49,787 bases of DNA from Halanaerobium saccharolyticum (GTDB taxonomy: Bacteria; Bacillota; Halanaerobiia; Halanaerobiales; Halanaerobiaceae). The notes under the pieces are model-generated. The model saw nothing but the letters and a program-made list of their open reading frames with translations. It was not told the origin of the DNA and did no database searches. Numbering within the stretch: position 1 is the first letter of the stretch; each line of letters begins with the position of its first letter. The translations under genes and the position numbers were made by a program. The stretch lies in assembly GCF_003259895.1 (NCBI RefSeq), contig NZ_QLME01000025.1, forward strand, positions 1 through 49,787, in the 5' to 3' direction. This document shows positions 41,490-49,787 of this stretch, one piece after another.

Positions 41490-42776
41490 ATGAGTGTAAC
41501 TGCTTTAATTGTAGAATATAATCCGTTTCATAATGGTCACCAGTATCACTTAAATCAAAGTAAAAAAATAACTAAAAATGATGATCTAATCGTAATTATG
41601 AGCGGTAATTATACTCAGCGTGGAGAAGCTGCTCTTTTAGATAAATGGGCCAGAACAGAACAGGCTTTAAGCTGTGGTGCAGATCTGGTACTTGAGTTGC
41701 CTTTAACTTACAATATCCGCAGTGCAGAGTATTTTGCCTATTATTCTGTTTTAAGTTTAGCAAAAAGTAATCTAGTAGACTCCATTGTTTTTGGTAGTGA
41801 GGCAGGCGACATTAAAATTCTTGCAGCTGTTGCTGAAGCTTTAGTCAGAGAAAGTTCGAATTTTAAAAAAGAACTACAGAAGCACTTAACTAAGGGAGTT
41901 GATTTTCCAACTGCCCGACGCAGAGCACTAATTGCTGACTATCAAAGCAATTCCGAACTGAGAAAATATAATAAAAACAGAATCGAAGAGATAATAAAAG
42001 CACCAAATAATATTTTAGGTATCGAATATTTAAAAGCCCTTTCTAGATTAAATTCCAAGATAAAAGCCCATACCATAAAAAGGGTAGGCACAGATTATCA
42101 CAGTCAGAAAGTTAATAAAAATTATGCCAGTGCCTCTCTAATTAGAAATCTAATCAACACCAAACCTCAGACTGAAGCTCTGACTGCTGCCCGTAAATTA
42201 ATGCCTGCTGATTCCTGGAAAATCTTAAAAAGAGAAATAGAAAAAGGTAGATTTGTAAAAAAAGATTGCAAAACAAAAATTTTAAGTAAAACAGTTGATC
42301 AATTAAGACGTTCCAGAGCCCAGGACCTCAAAAAGTTTAAAGGGATAAAAAATGGTCTGGAAAATCGTATTATTGAAAAAGCAGCTGCTTCATTTAAAGC
42401 TGATTCATTTTTAAACTCTCTTAAATCTAAAAATTTAACTGAAAGCAGAATCAAAAGAAAAATACTACAAATATATTTTGGGCTTGATGCTGAAAAAATT
42501 AATATAGCAGAAAACAATGCTCCTCATTATTTGAGAGTTCTAGGACTAAAAAAAGGCAAAGAAAATCTACTTTCCCTTTTGCAGCAAAAGTCTGAAGTGG
42601 AAATTATTATTAATCCAGCTGCAAAAATAAACGAGTTAAATTTAAACTCTAAAGATCCACTTATTCTTTCTCTTAGTTATGATTTACTGGCTTCAAACCT
42701 TTATGCTCTACTATATCAAAATTCAAACCACAGTCAAGCCCGAAGAGATTTCTATCAAAAATTTATTAAAGTCTAA
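41490..42776 (+). CDS. tmcAL: tRNA(Met) cytidine acetate ligase TmcAL
   Basis: A 428-residue enzyme (YlbM) that acetylates the wobble cytidine of elongator tRNA-Met, using acetate and ATP. The nucleotidyltransferase motif VEYNPFHNGHQYHL is at the N-terminus, followed by IVIMSGNYTQRGEAA and the C-terminal RNA-contacting body. ATG follows GAGGTG. Next to pta-ackA (its acetate substrate), and convergent with the PDZ-Lon protease gene, an arrangement related to ylbL-ylbM of Bacillus. Confidence 0.95.
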   Translation: MSVTALIVEYNPFHNGHQYHLNQSKKITKNDDLIVIMSGNYTQRGEAALLDKWARTEQALSCGADLVLELPLTYNIRSAEYFAYYSVLSLAKSNLVDSIVFGSEAGDIKILAAVAEALVRESSNFKKELQKHLTKGVDFPTARRRALIADYQSNSELRKYNKNRIEEIIKAPNNILGIEYLKALSRLNSKIKAHTIKRVGTDYHSQKVNKNYASASLIRNLINTKPQTEALTAARKLMPADSWKILKREIEKGRFVKKDCKTKILSKTVDQLRRSRAQDLKKFKGIKNGLENRIIEKAAASFKADSFLNSLKSKNLTESRIKRKILQIYFGLDAEKINIAENNAPHYLRVLGLKKGKENLLSLLQQKSEVEIIINPAAKINELNLNSKDPLILSLSYDLLASNLYALLYQNSNHSQARRDFYQKFIKV

Positions 42777-42793
42777 AACAAAAGTCAAGTATT

Positions 42794-43804
42794 TTATGAT
42801 TGAAGCCCATTTTCTAGATGTTCTATGATATCATTAATTGTCTCAGCTCTTAAAAGTTCTAAATCACCGGCAAACTGAGAGGCTGTCTCATAATTTTCTG
42901 CCGGAACAATAAATAAATCAACACCAGCTTCTTTTGCTGCCATTATCTTATATTTTACCCCATCTATTCTGCCAATTTCTCCATCAAGACTAATTGTCCC
43001 GGTTCCAGCTATTCTTTGACCACCGGTTATATCTTCGGGAATTAATTGATTATAAATTTCCATACTGAAAACACTGCCGGCAGATGGACCAATAATATTA
43101 TTAGTATCAAAATTAACTTCTCCTGGAATATTATAATCCAGACCTCTGGAACGGATCAAAACTCCAATAGATGGATTACCCTCATTGCCTTCAAGCTCCA
43201 GTGTTTCTAAATCAAAAGCAAGCTCTTTCTCATCTCTAATCACTGTTATTTCTACTACATCACCAATTTCTCTATTTTTTATAATATTAACAGCATCTGC
43301 AGCCATTTCAACTTCTTTACCATCAACAGCTGTAATTAAATCGTCCTGCTGCAAGTTATTATACGCACTTCCCTCTTCCATGACCTCTACAACTTCTGCT
43401 CCTTCTCCGGAAACTTCTACCTCATATCCAGCCTGTCTAAAAGCAACAGCCTGTGCCTGCAGCTTGCTCTCCTCCATCAATTCAGCCATTAATTCTATAT
43501 ATTCATTCATCTCCATATTTTCCGGTAATTGTTCGGAAATCGCAGTTAACTCTCTGTCTTCAGGTGCAAAAAAAGAAATATAAAAATAATCCCAGGCCAC
43601 AGCTCTCCTACTGCTAACTGCGGTCAACAAAAATTCTCCCTGGTTTTCATATCCATTTTCTACCTCAATCATCGGTGATAATTCTGCTGCAATTCCAGGA
43701 GCCATAACCTGATACGGAACAGGCAGAAAGTGACTTATTACAAATAAAACAAAAATTATTCCAATCAAACGAGAATATAATTTCTTAAATCTCTTATTTA
43801 TCAT
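42794..43804 (-). CDS. PDZ and Lon-like (S16) protease, YlbL/SepM-type
   Basis: A 336-residue membrane-anchored serine protease. One N-terminal membrane segment (about 11-30), a PDZ domain (about 130-200, SAYNNLQQDDLITAVDG) and a Lon-type proteolytic domain with catalytic Ser241 (GPSAG) and Lys284 (DGVKYK), 43 residues apart as in Lon. Relatives cleave secreted peptides or control cell division and competence. Its substrates here are unknown. Ends 17 nt from the tmcAL stop. Confidence 0.93.
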   Translation of the reverse strand: MINKRFKKLYSRLIGIIFVLFVISHFLPVPYQVMAPGIAAELSPMIEVENGYENQGEFLLTAVSSRRAVAWDYFYISFFAPEDRELTAISEQLPENMEMNEYIELMAELMEESKLQAQAVAFRQAGYEVEVSGEGAEVVEVMEEGSAYNNLQQDDLITAVDGKEVEMAADAVNIIKNREIGDVVEITVIRDEKELAFDLETLELEGNEGNPSIGVLIRSRGLDYNIPGEVNFDTNNIIGPSAGSVFSMEIYNQLIPEDITGGQRIAGTGTISLDGEIGRIDGVKYKIMAAKEAGVDLFIVPAENYETASQFAGDLELLRAETINDIIEHLENGLQS

Positions 43805-43951
43805 ATTTATCTTCCTTTAATAATTTTTAAGAAAATTTATTAGCTCTTATTTTAAAAATAAGCGATATTTTCCCAACTTTAGCTCAAAAAAAGTCAACAT
43901 ACCTATTATATATTATAATCCCCACTTAATGCAAAAAAAATTAAAGATTTC

Positions 43952-43980
43952 TTGACATAAATTTCAGCCTGGGTTATAAT
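43952..43980 (+). promoter_or_regulatory. Promoter for the lysine-riboswitch transcript
   Basis: TTGACA (43952-43957), 17-bp spacer, TATAAT (43975-43980): perfect consensus. It starts a leader of about 350 nt. Confidence 0.88.
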
Positions 43981-44047
43981 CTATATGAAATTGAATATTG
44001 AGAAATGGTTAGCTTTTGTTAATCATTATAAATACCTCATCTTCTGG

Positions 44048-44232
44048 ATGAGGTAGAGGAGCAGAAAAAATCAGTAATTTTAGAATTGGTTAGAGCCCAG
44101 ACTTAAAACTAAAATGAAAGGTTTTTCTGCCGAAGTGGTCTTTTAAGGGTTCAAAAATTCCGCTGGGGCTGTATATAAAATATACAGTACTGTCATAGTA
44201 ATTATAATTTTTACTATGTTGTGCTATCTCAT
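44048..44232 (+). promoter_or_regulatory. Lysine riboswitch (L-box)
   Basis: Conserved L-box blocks in order: ATGAGGTAGAGGAGCAG at the 5' end, TCAGTAATTTTAG, TGCCGAAGTGGTC, CGCTGGGGCTG, ACTGTCATAG and GTGCTATCTCAT, whose last nine nucleotides pair with ATGAGGTAG to close P1 (one G-U). The aptamer binds lysine. It precedes an NhaC-type transporter. A 5' hairpin (CCTCATC 44035-44041 with GATGAGG 44047-44053) competes with P1, and GGATGAGG is repeated at 44239-44246. Confidence 0.94.
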
Positions 44233-44259
44233 ATAAAAGGATGAGGCGATTTTGCTATT

Positions 44260-44286
44260 TACCCGGCATATCGCCGGGTATTTTTT
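44260..44286 (+). terminator. Lysine-riboswitch terminator
   Basis: TACCCGGC/GCCGGGTA, a perfect 8-bp stem with a 5-nt loop, followed by TTTTTT. It lies 28 nt past the aptamer and is the likely off-state hairpin ahead of the NhaC-type gene. Confidence 0.9.
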
Positions 44287-44338
44287 ATGCCTTAAATATT
44301 AAAATTTTATTTTAAAAACAAAACTAGGAGGCTTTATT

Positions 44339-45880
44339 ATGGAAAGTTATGGTATCATTTCTCTGCTGCCACCACTGCTTGCAATTATTTTAGCCTGGTG
44401 GAGTAAACAAGTTGTACTATCATTATTTTTGGGAGTTTTTGCAGGAGCATTAATTACAAATTCCTATAATCCACTTTTTGCCTTTATGCAGACACTGGAT
44501 AATTATATTTTAGCATCTCTAGCTGATTCCTGGAATGCGGGAATAATTTTATTTTTACTGGCTATGGGTGGAATGATTGGAATAATCAACAAATCAGGTG
44601 GTATTATTGCTATTGGCGAATATGTTGCAAAAAAAGCAAATTCTGTTATCAAAACACAATTTGCTGCCTGGGTAATGGGAGTGCTGATCTTTTTTGACGA
44701 TTATGCCAATACTTTGATTGTTGGTAATACAATGCGCCCGATCACTGATAAAATGAAAATTTCAAGAGAAAAACTGGCTTTTATTGTGGATTTAACCGCA
44801 GCTGCAGTTTCGAGTATTGTTCCCATCTCAACCTGGATTGCTTTTGAAGTTGGAGTTATTAGAGATGGATTTGATTCTTTAGGTTTAGAAATGAGCGCTT
44901 ATGGTACTTTTGTCCAGACTATACCTTATCGTTTTTACAGTATATTTGCTCTTGCTTTTGCTTTAATCATTATTTTCACTGCCAGAGACTTTGGTCCGAT
45001 GTTGAAAGCAGAAAAAAGAGCCCGCACAACTGGAGAAACTTTAAGACCCGGATCTACTCCCATGGTTTCTCAGGAGATGGAAGAAATTGAACAGCCCGAG
45101 GGAAAAAGCTTTACTTTTGCAAATTCATTTTTGCCGATCATTGGGGTGATAATGGTAACCTTAATTGGTCTCTGGTATAACGGAGGAGGCCTGGAAGCAG
45201 GTACTTCTATTAGAGATGCTTTTGGTAATGCAGATGCCAGTATTGTTCTGCTCTGGGCAGCTATTACAGGGAGTTTTATTGCTGGAATTCTGGCTCTTGC
45301 TAAAGGAATTCTAAATGTCAGTGAAACAGTTGACGGCTGGATTGATGGTGCCAAATCAATGTTTATTGCCTGTGTAATACTTGTTTTGGCCTGGTCTATT
45401 GGAAGTATAACCGATGATTTAGGTACTGCAAATTACTTAGTATCTATTCTGGAAGGTAATATTATTCCAGAAATCGTTCCTGTAATGATTTTTGTTGGCT
45501 CTGTTTTTATTGCTTTCACTATCGGAAGTTCCTGGGGAACTGTTTCAATCGTGATGCCGCTTGCAATTCCACTTGCTAATTCAATTGGGATTCCTATGCT
45601 GCCAACAATTGCAGCTGTTTTGACAGCAAGTGTAATGGGAGACCACTGTTCACCAATTTCGGATACAACAATTATGTCTTCTACCGCTTCTGCAGTAGAT
45701 CATATGGACCATGTTAATACTCAGATGCCATATGCTTTAACTGTCGGCCTGGTGGCAGCCCTATTTGGCTTTTTACCAGCAGGATTTGGTTTCTCAGCAA
45801 TTTATCTTTTACCACTGGGAGTAATTGTTCTTTATGCAATTGTTCAGATCTTTGGTAAAAAAGTAGAAGATGTAATTTAA
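44339..45880 (+). CDS. NhaC-family transporter, probable lysine carrier (LysW-like)
   Basis: A 513-residue integral membrane protein with about 12 membrane segments. Family landmarks: SLLPPLLAIILAWWSKQVVLSLFLGVFAGA, FFDDYANTLIVGNTMRPI and IGSSWGTVSIVMPLAIPLA, with MGDHCSPISDTTIMSS near the end. NhaC proteins were named as sodium/proton antiporters, but members behind lysine riboswitches have been predicted to move lysine (LysW). The riboswitch here makes lysine the best guess; uptake or export direction is not resolved. AGGAGGC precedes the ATG. Single-gene transcript ending in a terminator. Confidence 0.9.
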   Translation: MESYGIISLLPPLLAIILAWWSKQVVLSLFLGVFAGALITNSYNPLFAFMQTLDNYILASLADSWNAGIILFLLAMGGMIGIINKSGGIIAIGEYVAKKANSVIKTQFAAWVMGVLIFFDDYANTLIVGNTMRPITDKMKISREKLAFIVDLTAAAVSSIVPISTWIAFEVGVIRDGFDSLGLEMSAYGTFVQTIPYRFYSIFALAFALIIIFTARDFGPMLKAEKRARTTGETLRPGSTPMVSQEMEEIEQPEGKSFTFANSFLPIIGVIMVTLIGLWYNGGGLEAGTSIRDAFGNADASIVLLWAAITGSFIAGILALAKGILNVSETVDGWIDGAKSMFIACVILVLAWSIGSITDDLGTANYLVSILEGNIIPEIVPVMIFVGSVFIAFTIGSSWGTVSIVMPLAIPLANSIGIPMLPTIAAVLTASVMGDHCSPISDTTIMSSTASAVDHMDHVNTQMPYALTVGLVAALFGFLPAGFGFSAIYLLPLGVIVLYAIVQIFGKKVEDVI

Positions 45881-45901
45881 ATTATCCACTTAAAATATCA
45901 A

Positions 45902-45938
45902 AAAGACCATTCCTGTTTAAATAGGAGTGGTCTTTTTT
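45902..45938. terminator. Terminator between the NhaC-type gene and the PAS-GGDEF-EAL gene
   Basis: AAAGACCATTCCT/AGGAGTGGTCTTT stem (one T-G pair), 8-nt loop, then TTTTT on the plus strand and a shorter T run on the minus strand. It serves both convergent genes. Confidence 0.8.
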
Positions 45939-45949
45939 TGTTTAAATGT

Positions 45950-48037
45950 TTATTTTTTTACATAAATTTTTTCTATCTCAGCTTCCGACATTGGAGGATT
46001 AAAATAATATCCCTGAATAAGATCATTTTCAAGCTGATTGAGCTTTTCCAATTCAATTTCTTTTTCTACACCTTCGGCAATTGTTTTTAAATTTAGGAGA
46101 TGAGCAATATTAATTATTGATTCAACAATGTTCTTTCCATCATCACTTAAAGTCATATTTCTGATAAATGATATATCGATTTTAAGATAATCAATGGGAA
46201 ACTTCTGCAAATAGCTGAAGGAAGAATAACCTGTACCAAAGTCATCAATAGAAATTGCAAAACCTTTTGCTTTCATATCATTCATAATCTTTAAACTATA
46301 ATTAACATCATCCATAGCACTTGATTCAGTTATTTCAAATTTAATTAAGGAATTATTAATTCCGCTTTCTGCAATAATCTGATAAATATTTTGCAGATGA
46401 CTGCTATCTTCAAGCTGTCTGGCCGATAAATTAATTGAAACTGGAACTACTTCATAACCGTTATTTAACCACTGTTTTATACAATTAACTACTTTTCGAA
46501 TAACAAGTAATCCAACTTTTTTTATCAGCTGAGAATTTTCTAAGATTGGAATAAATTCTGCAGGAGAAATTATACCTTTTTCAGGGTCCTGCCATCTAAT
46601 CAAAGCTTCCATTCCATAAAGGCTCTTATCTTTTCCCCTGTAATATGGTTGATAATAGATTATAAATTCATCATTTTTTATTGCCTGATCAAGTTTTGCT
46701 TCCATCTTAGTAAACTCTTTTATTTTCTGGTTCATTTCCTGATCAAAAAAAGCATAATCATTTTTTTTAATATTAATTAAAGCAATTTCGGCATTTGACA
46801 ATAGATTTTGAGAACTTATACAGTCATCAGGATAAACCGAAATACCAATTCTGGCATTAAGCATAAATGGTTCATAATTATAATCAATCGGATCAGAAAA
46901 AACACTTAATAAATTTTCAGCTATTTTGTAAATCTCATTTGCTAGATCAATTTTGTCCACTATTATAGCAAAATTATCTCCCCCAAGATATGATAAAAAA
47001 TTATTTTGATCAAGCCGGACACAGTTTTGACTGGCAGCAGCTTTTTTATTTATTAAATTAGCTACCAGATTAATTAATGTATTATTACTCTCTGAATCAG
47101 TATAAATATCATTTAAATATTTAATTCGATTAATATTAATCACTAAAACAGCTATTTTCCTTTCTACATTAACCTCAATTAGATTATCGATTTTATTTCT
47201 AATAGATTTACGATTGGGTAATCCAAATAAAACATCATAGTTTGAGATATATTCAATTTTGCGTCTTAATTTTTCATTTTGAGTTATGTCTCTTCCGACA
47301 GAGATATAATTTATTATTTTGTGATTATGATCTTTTATCGGAGTTATAGTCTGTTCTGAATAAAAATAGTCCCCGTTTTTCTTCTTATTAATGATTACAT
47401 CATTAAAAACCTCACCCGACTTAATTGTTTGCCAGAGATCTTTATAAAACTTAATATTATGTTTATCAGATTTAAATAAAGATGGATCTTTTCCAATTAC
47501 CTCATCTTTTTTATAGCCGGTTATTTCCTGAACTGTTGTGTTTGCATACTCTATAACACCTTCCTGATCAGTGATCACAATCCAGTTATCAGTTTCATTG
47601 ATAGCTTTTACAAGTTTAATCATTTCCAGTTCTCGTTCTAAATCATTATTTAGATTTTCAGCTATAGAAATAACCTCTTCAATACTTCCATCTTCTTCAA
47701 TAACTGCATTATTCCAGCTGCAGCTAATTATAGAACCATCATTTTTTAAAGATCTGCTCATAAAATCATGGGGAAGTTTGTCCAACTCGCTATTTTTCCA
47801 TTTACGCCAGACATCTCTATCCTCTTTGGCAATAATGGTAGAAATAAAATCTTTGTTTTTAATTTCTTCTTTATCCCAACCAAAAAGTTCTTCGGCGGCC
47901 AGATTTAAATCTATTATATCTCCTTCTCTATTCCAGGAGATAAAAGCCAGGGGAGAATTTTGATAAATTGAATCAAGTCTTTTTTGCGTATATTTTAATT
48001 TTTGCAGAATAAATTCTTCATTTTTCTTATCTGACAT
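45950..48037 (-). CDS. PAS-PAS-GGDEF-EAL protein; probable c-di-GMP phosphodiesterase
   Basis: A 695-residue cytoplasmic signalling protein: PAS 1 (about 20-130), PAS 2 (about 145-255), GGDEF (about 265-430) and EAL (about 440-690). No membrane segment is seen. The GGDEF signature is GGDNF (352-356) and the metal-binding Asp pair is replaced by Asn (301, 303 in ININRIK), so cyclase activity is unlikely. The EAL half keeps EAL (477-479), INLSAR, FEITES, DDFGTG (598-603), LKID and AEGVE, so it should hydrolyse c-di-GMP. PAS ligands are unknown. It lies 12 nt from the TtcA-like gene, probably one transcript. Confidence 0.9.
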   Translation of the reverse strand: MSDKKNEEFILQKLKYTQKRLDSIYQNSPLAFISWNREGDIIDLNLAAEELFGWDKEEIKNKDFISTIIAKEDRDVWRKWKNSELDKLPHDFMSRSLKNDGSIISCSWNNAVIEEDGSIEEVISIAENLNNDLERELEMIKLVKAINETDNWIVITDQEGVIEYANTTVQEITGYKKDEVIGKDPSLFKSDKHNIKFYKDLWQTIKSGEVFNDVIINKKKNGDYFYSEQTITPIKDHNHKIINYISVGRDITQNEKLRRKIEYISNYDVLFGLPNRKSIRNKIDNLIEVNVERKIAVLVININRIKYLNDIYTDSESNNTLINLVANLINKKAAASQNCVRLDQNNFLSYLGGDNFAIIVDKIDLANEIYKIAENLLSVFSDPIDYNYEPFMLNARIGISVYPDDCISSQNLLSNAEIALINIKKNDYAFFDQEMNQKIKEFTKMEAKLDQAIKNDEFIIYYQPYYRGKDKSLYGMEALIRWQDPEKGIISPAEFIPILENSQLIKKVGLLVIRKVVNCIKQWLNNGYEVVPVSINLSARQLEDSSHLQNIYQIIAESGINNSLIKFEITESSAMDDVNYSLKIMNDMKAKGFAISIDDFGTGYSSFSYLQKFPIDYLKIDISFIRNMTLSDDGKNIVESIINIAHLLNLKTIAEGVEKEIELEKLNQLENDLIQGYYFNPPMSEAEIEKIYVKK

Positions 48038-48049
48038 CTAACTTCCCCC

Positions 48050-48820
48050 TCATTTCCAGTGTTTTTTCATTTTTCTACTTAATAATTGAAAATCTTCTTC
48101 TTCCGGCCACAACTCCTGATTATTATTTTCCCTCATTGCCGAAAGCAGATTAGAAAAAAACTGCTGGTCAGTAAAATATCGGGCAAAATCTTTTCTAACT
48201 TGAGCTCGGGCTGTATTACCATCATAGGGGCAGGAACTTTTATTGATTATAATTTCTCTTTTTTCTATTTCCTCAATAATTACATTCTCTCTTAAATAAA
48301 TCAAAGGTCTAATAATATCTACTCTACTTTCACTTAAATATCTCTTAGGCTGCAGAGCCTTTAACTGACCTGAATAAAAAATGCTCATCAAAAAAGTTTC
48401 CACCGCATCATCTAAATGATGACCAAAAGCCAATTTGTTAAAATGATTTTTTTTAAGATAATTTATAATAGCTCCTTTTCTGAAATGGGCACATTTTGAA
48501 CATGGATTTTTTGTTTCAGCTTCAGTTATATATTCAGCAATTCTAGTTTTTATAATTTTTAAATCAATGTTTAAATCCTGACAAAAGTTTTCAATTTTGT
48601 TAGCAGTTGAAGCTTCAAATCCTGGATCAACATGTACTGCTTGAAGCTTAAAGTCTTTCTTAAAATGTTCTGCAAATATTTTTAAAATCATTAATAAAAA
48701 GGTACTATCTTTACCACCGGAAAGTCCTACTGCTACTCGGTCCCCCTCATTAATTAAATTAAACTCTGCAACTGCTTTTACAACTTTTGCTGTAATAGAA
48801 CTATCAAAAGATAAATCCAT
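48050..48820 (-). CDS. ttcA: TtcA-like PP-loop tRNA thiolase
   Basis: A 256-residue ATP-pyrophosphatase-fold enzyme. The PP-loop is SGGKDSTFLL; the CSKC pair and a further Cys in CPYDGNTARAQVRKDF are the Fe-S ligands of TtcA, which inserts sulfur at cytidine-32 of certain tRNAs. GHHLDDAVETFLMS is another family block. ATG with AAGGAG. Upstream of the GGDEF-EAL gene by 12 nt. Confidence 0.88.
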   Translation of the reverse strand: MDLSFDSSITAKVVKAVAEFNLINEGDRVAVGLSGGKDSTFLLMILKIFAEHFKKDFKLQAVHVDPGFEASTANKIENFCQDLNIDLKIIKTRIAEYITEAETKNPCSKCAHFRKGAIINYLKKNHFNKLAFGHHLDDAVETFLMSIFYSGQLKALQPKRYLSESRVDIIRPLIYLRENVIIEEIEKREIIINKSSCPYDGNTARAQVRKDFARYFTDQQFFSNLLSAMRENNNQELWPEEEDFQLLSRKMKKHWK

Positions 48821-48839
48821 AATTACTCCTTAATATTTA

Positions 48840-49208
48840 TTATAGTTTTCTAATATCTTTTCCAAAAGGCATTAATGATAAATAAGCAAGTTTTAGACTC
48901 TGTTTGGCAAAAGGAATACCAATAATGGTAATCCCAAAAATCAAGGCAGAAATCAGATTAATTACAGCAAGTTCCCAGCCGAAGACAATGATCCAGATGA
49001 TATTTGCAATTAAACCAATTGACGAATTATTTTTTTCTACTATTTCTTTACCAAATGGTGCAATCTGCATTTTAGCCATTTTAAAACACTGTTTACCTAT
49101 TGGAATACCAATGATAGTAATTGACCATAAAATCCCGGCAATCCACCAACCAATTGCTTCAATTAAGCCACCAAAAATAAACCAGATAATATTTCCTAAT
49201 AATGTCAT
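48840..49208 (-). CDS. YccF-like membrane protein (DUF307)
   Basis: A 122-residue protein, about four membrane segments, built from two copies of an IIWFIFGG...IIGIPIGKQ...APFGKEI unit (first about 5-55, second about 65-120), the YccF/DUF307 arrangement. No function is known. ATG follows AGGAGGGG. It lies 20 nt upstream of the TtcA-like gene. Confidence 0.85.
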   Translation of the reverse strand: MTLLGNIIWFIFGGLIEAIGWWIAGILWSITIIGIPIGKQCFKMAKMQIAPFGKEIVEKNNSSIGLIANIIWIIVFGWELAVINLISALIFGITIIGIPFAKQSLKLAYLSLMPFGKDIRKL

Positions 49209-49242
49209 AAAACCCCTCCTCTTTGGCTATCACTTTTTTTGA

Positions 49243-49671
49243 TTAAAATATAATTGCTAAAATCATAGTTAAAGCAGTAGCATAATTTATTATTACAAAA
49301 TTTTTAACTGATAGAACAAAAGTATCCTTTTTACTCTGGTGTTCTTCAAATTGTCTAATGTTTTTTTGAACCATAAAAATACTTACTAATGATAGCAGAG
49401 AAATATAAGGCAATATCTTAAATATAACTGAAATTATGATACTTAAATATGATAAATAATAAAGATATCTAAATAGTTTAAGGCTGCTGTCGCGTGAAAT
49501 ATAAATAGGAAGTGTATAACGCTTATTTTCTAAATCATCTTTAATGTCACAGATATTATTTGCCAGCATAATATTGGCGATTCCAAAAATCAGCGGCAGA
49601 GAAAAAATGAATATTTTAATAATTTCTAGAGATTCTAATTCAATAATTAATAAACCAGATTCTAAAATCAA
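49243..49671 (-). pseudogene. UbiA/MenA-type prenyltransferase, C-terminal half only
   Basis: A 142-residue, very hydrophobic frame that matches the second half of UbiA-superfamily prenyltransferases: four membrane segments and the second Asp-rich motif NNICDIKDDLENKRYTLP. The first Asp-rich motif (NDxxD) and about 150 residues expected upstream are absent: the frame begins at a TTG with a poor ribosome-binding site, with an in-frame TGA a few codons upstream. The gene therefore appears truncated at the 5' end. The C-terminus looks intact. The 115 nt between it and the window end show no membrane-protein coding. Confidence 0.6.
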
Positions 49672-49730
49672 ATTAATTAAATTTAAATTATGTCACTAGC
49701 ATTGCATAAAAATATTTAAGAAAAGTCAAG

Positions 49731-49766
49731 TTCTATTTTCAGCGAAAATACTTGCTTAAAATAGAA
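49731..49766 (-). other. Hairpin at the window end
   Basis: TTCTATTTT/AAAATAGAA is a perfect 9-bp stem with further AGC/GCT pairing in the loop. On the minus strand it is followed by CTTGACTTTTC, a weak tract that also contains a -35-like TTGACT. It may end a gene beyond the window. Confidence 0.35.
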
Positions 49767-49787
49767 AAACTCCTTATAATTGGGATT

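Noticed and set aside
43185-43583. 132-codon plus-strand ORF, Ser/Thr-rich
   Set aside because: Shadow of the PDZ-Lon protease gene; low complexity, no binding site, true frame is clearly coding.
47571-47963. 130-codon plus-strand ORF
   Set aside because: Antisense to the PAS domains of the GGDEF-EAL gene, which has clear motifs.
1-49787. CRISPR array, insertion sequence, prophage or integrase
   Set aside because: No regularly spaced direct repeats, transposase or phage genes were seen on reading the window.

Overview
The window looks like chromosomal core DNA from a low-GC, anaerobic, Gram-positive-lineage bacterium, most probably a Halanaerobiales member (Halanaerobium-like). This is inferred from the strong A/T bias, Firmicutes gene orders (ylbL/tmcAL ... 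yceD-rpmF-plsX; acpP-rnc; cmk-plsC-ispH::rpsA-der-plsY-gpsA-hup), an ispH-S1 fusion, fermentative pta-ackA, FabK instead of FabI, and many TTG/GTG starts. No phage, insertion sequence, CRISPR or integrase was seen. Almost all genes lie on the minus strand.

Region 1 (1-6.3 kb): a decayed EF-G/TetM-like GTPase remnant, a cyclophilin, a solitary ABC substrate-binding protein behind a consensus promoter and an unexplained inverted repeat, a tRNA cluster (Lys-fMet-Phe), a LysM/M23 wall hydrolase, TrmL, a PhnP-like metallo-hydrolase, and the riboflavin transporter RibU under an FMN riboswitch.

Region 2 (6.3-25.2 kb): a TPR-SpoIID protein, PhoH/PIN ATPase, endonuclease III, a 5'-nucleotidase converging on a uridine-kinase-like gene with a 42-nt overlap, then (reading leftward) a tight operon UPF0182 - M16 pair - MFS - QueG - nucleoside kinase. 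Next come an MtaD-like deaminase, a small Cys-motif protein, ferritin, a class II photolyase and an MscS channel.

Region 3 (25.3-41.3 kb): an envelope, lipid and translation block. Reading along the minus strand: pta-ackA; yceD-rpmF; plsX-fabK-fabG-(small ORF)-acpP; rnc-aroH-cmk-plsC-ispH::rpsA; a PDZ/radical-SAM DUF512 protein; der-plsY-gpsA; hup. Strong hairpin terminators divide it after rpmF, acpP, ispH::rpsA and hup. fapR, fabD and fabF are not in the cluster. ispH::rpsA appears to start at a rare CTG codon.

Region 4 (41.3-49.8 kb): TmcAL and a Lon-like PDZ protease (convergent), a lysine riboswitch with a perfect promoter ahead of an NhaC-family transporter (probable lysine carrier), a PAS-PAS-GGDEF-EAL protein whose GGDEF half looks dead and EAL half intact, a TtcA-like thiolase, a YccF-like membrane protein, and a UbiA-type prenyltransferase lacking its N-terminal half.

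I see no wholly new multi-gene system. The most checkable oddities are the small ORF whose stop overlaps the acpP ribosome-binding site, the CTG start of ispH::rpsA, the terminator whose 3' arm carries the ribosome-binding site of the next gene, the riboswitch architecture at the NhaC gene, and two gene remnants at the window ends.
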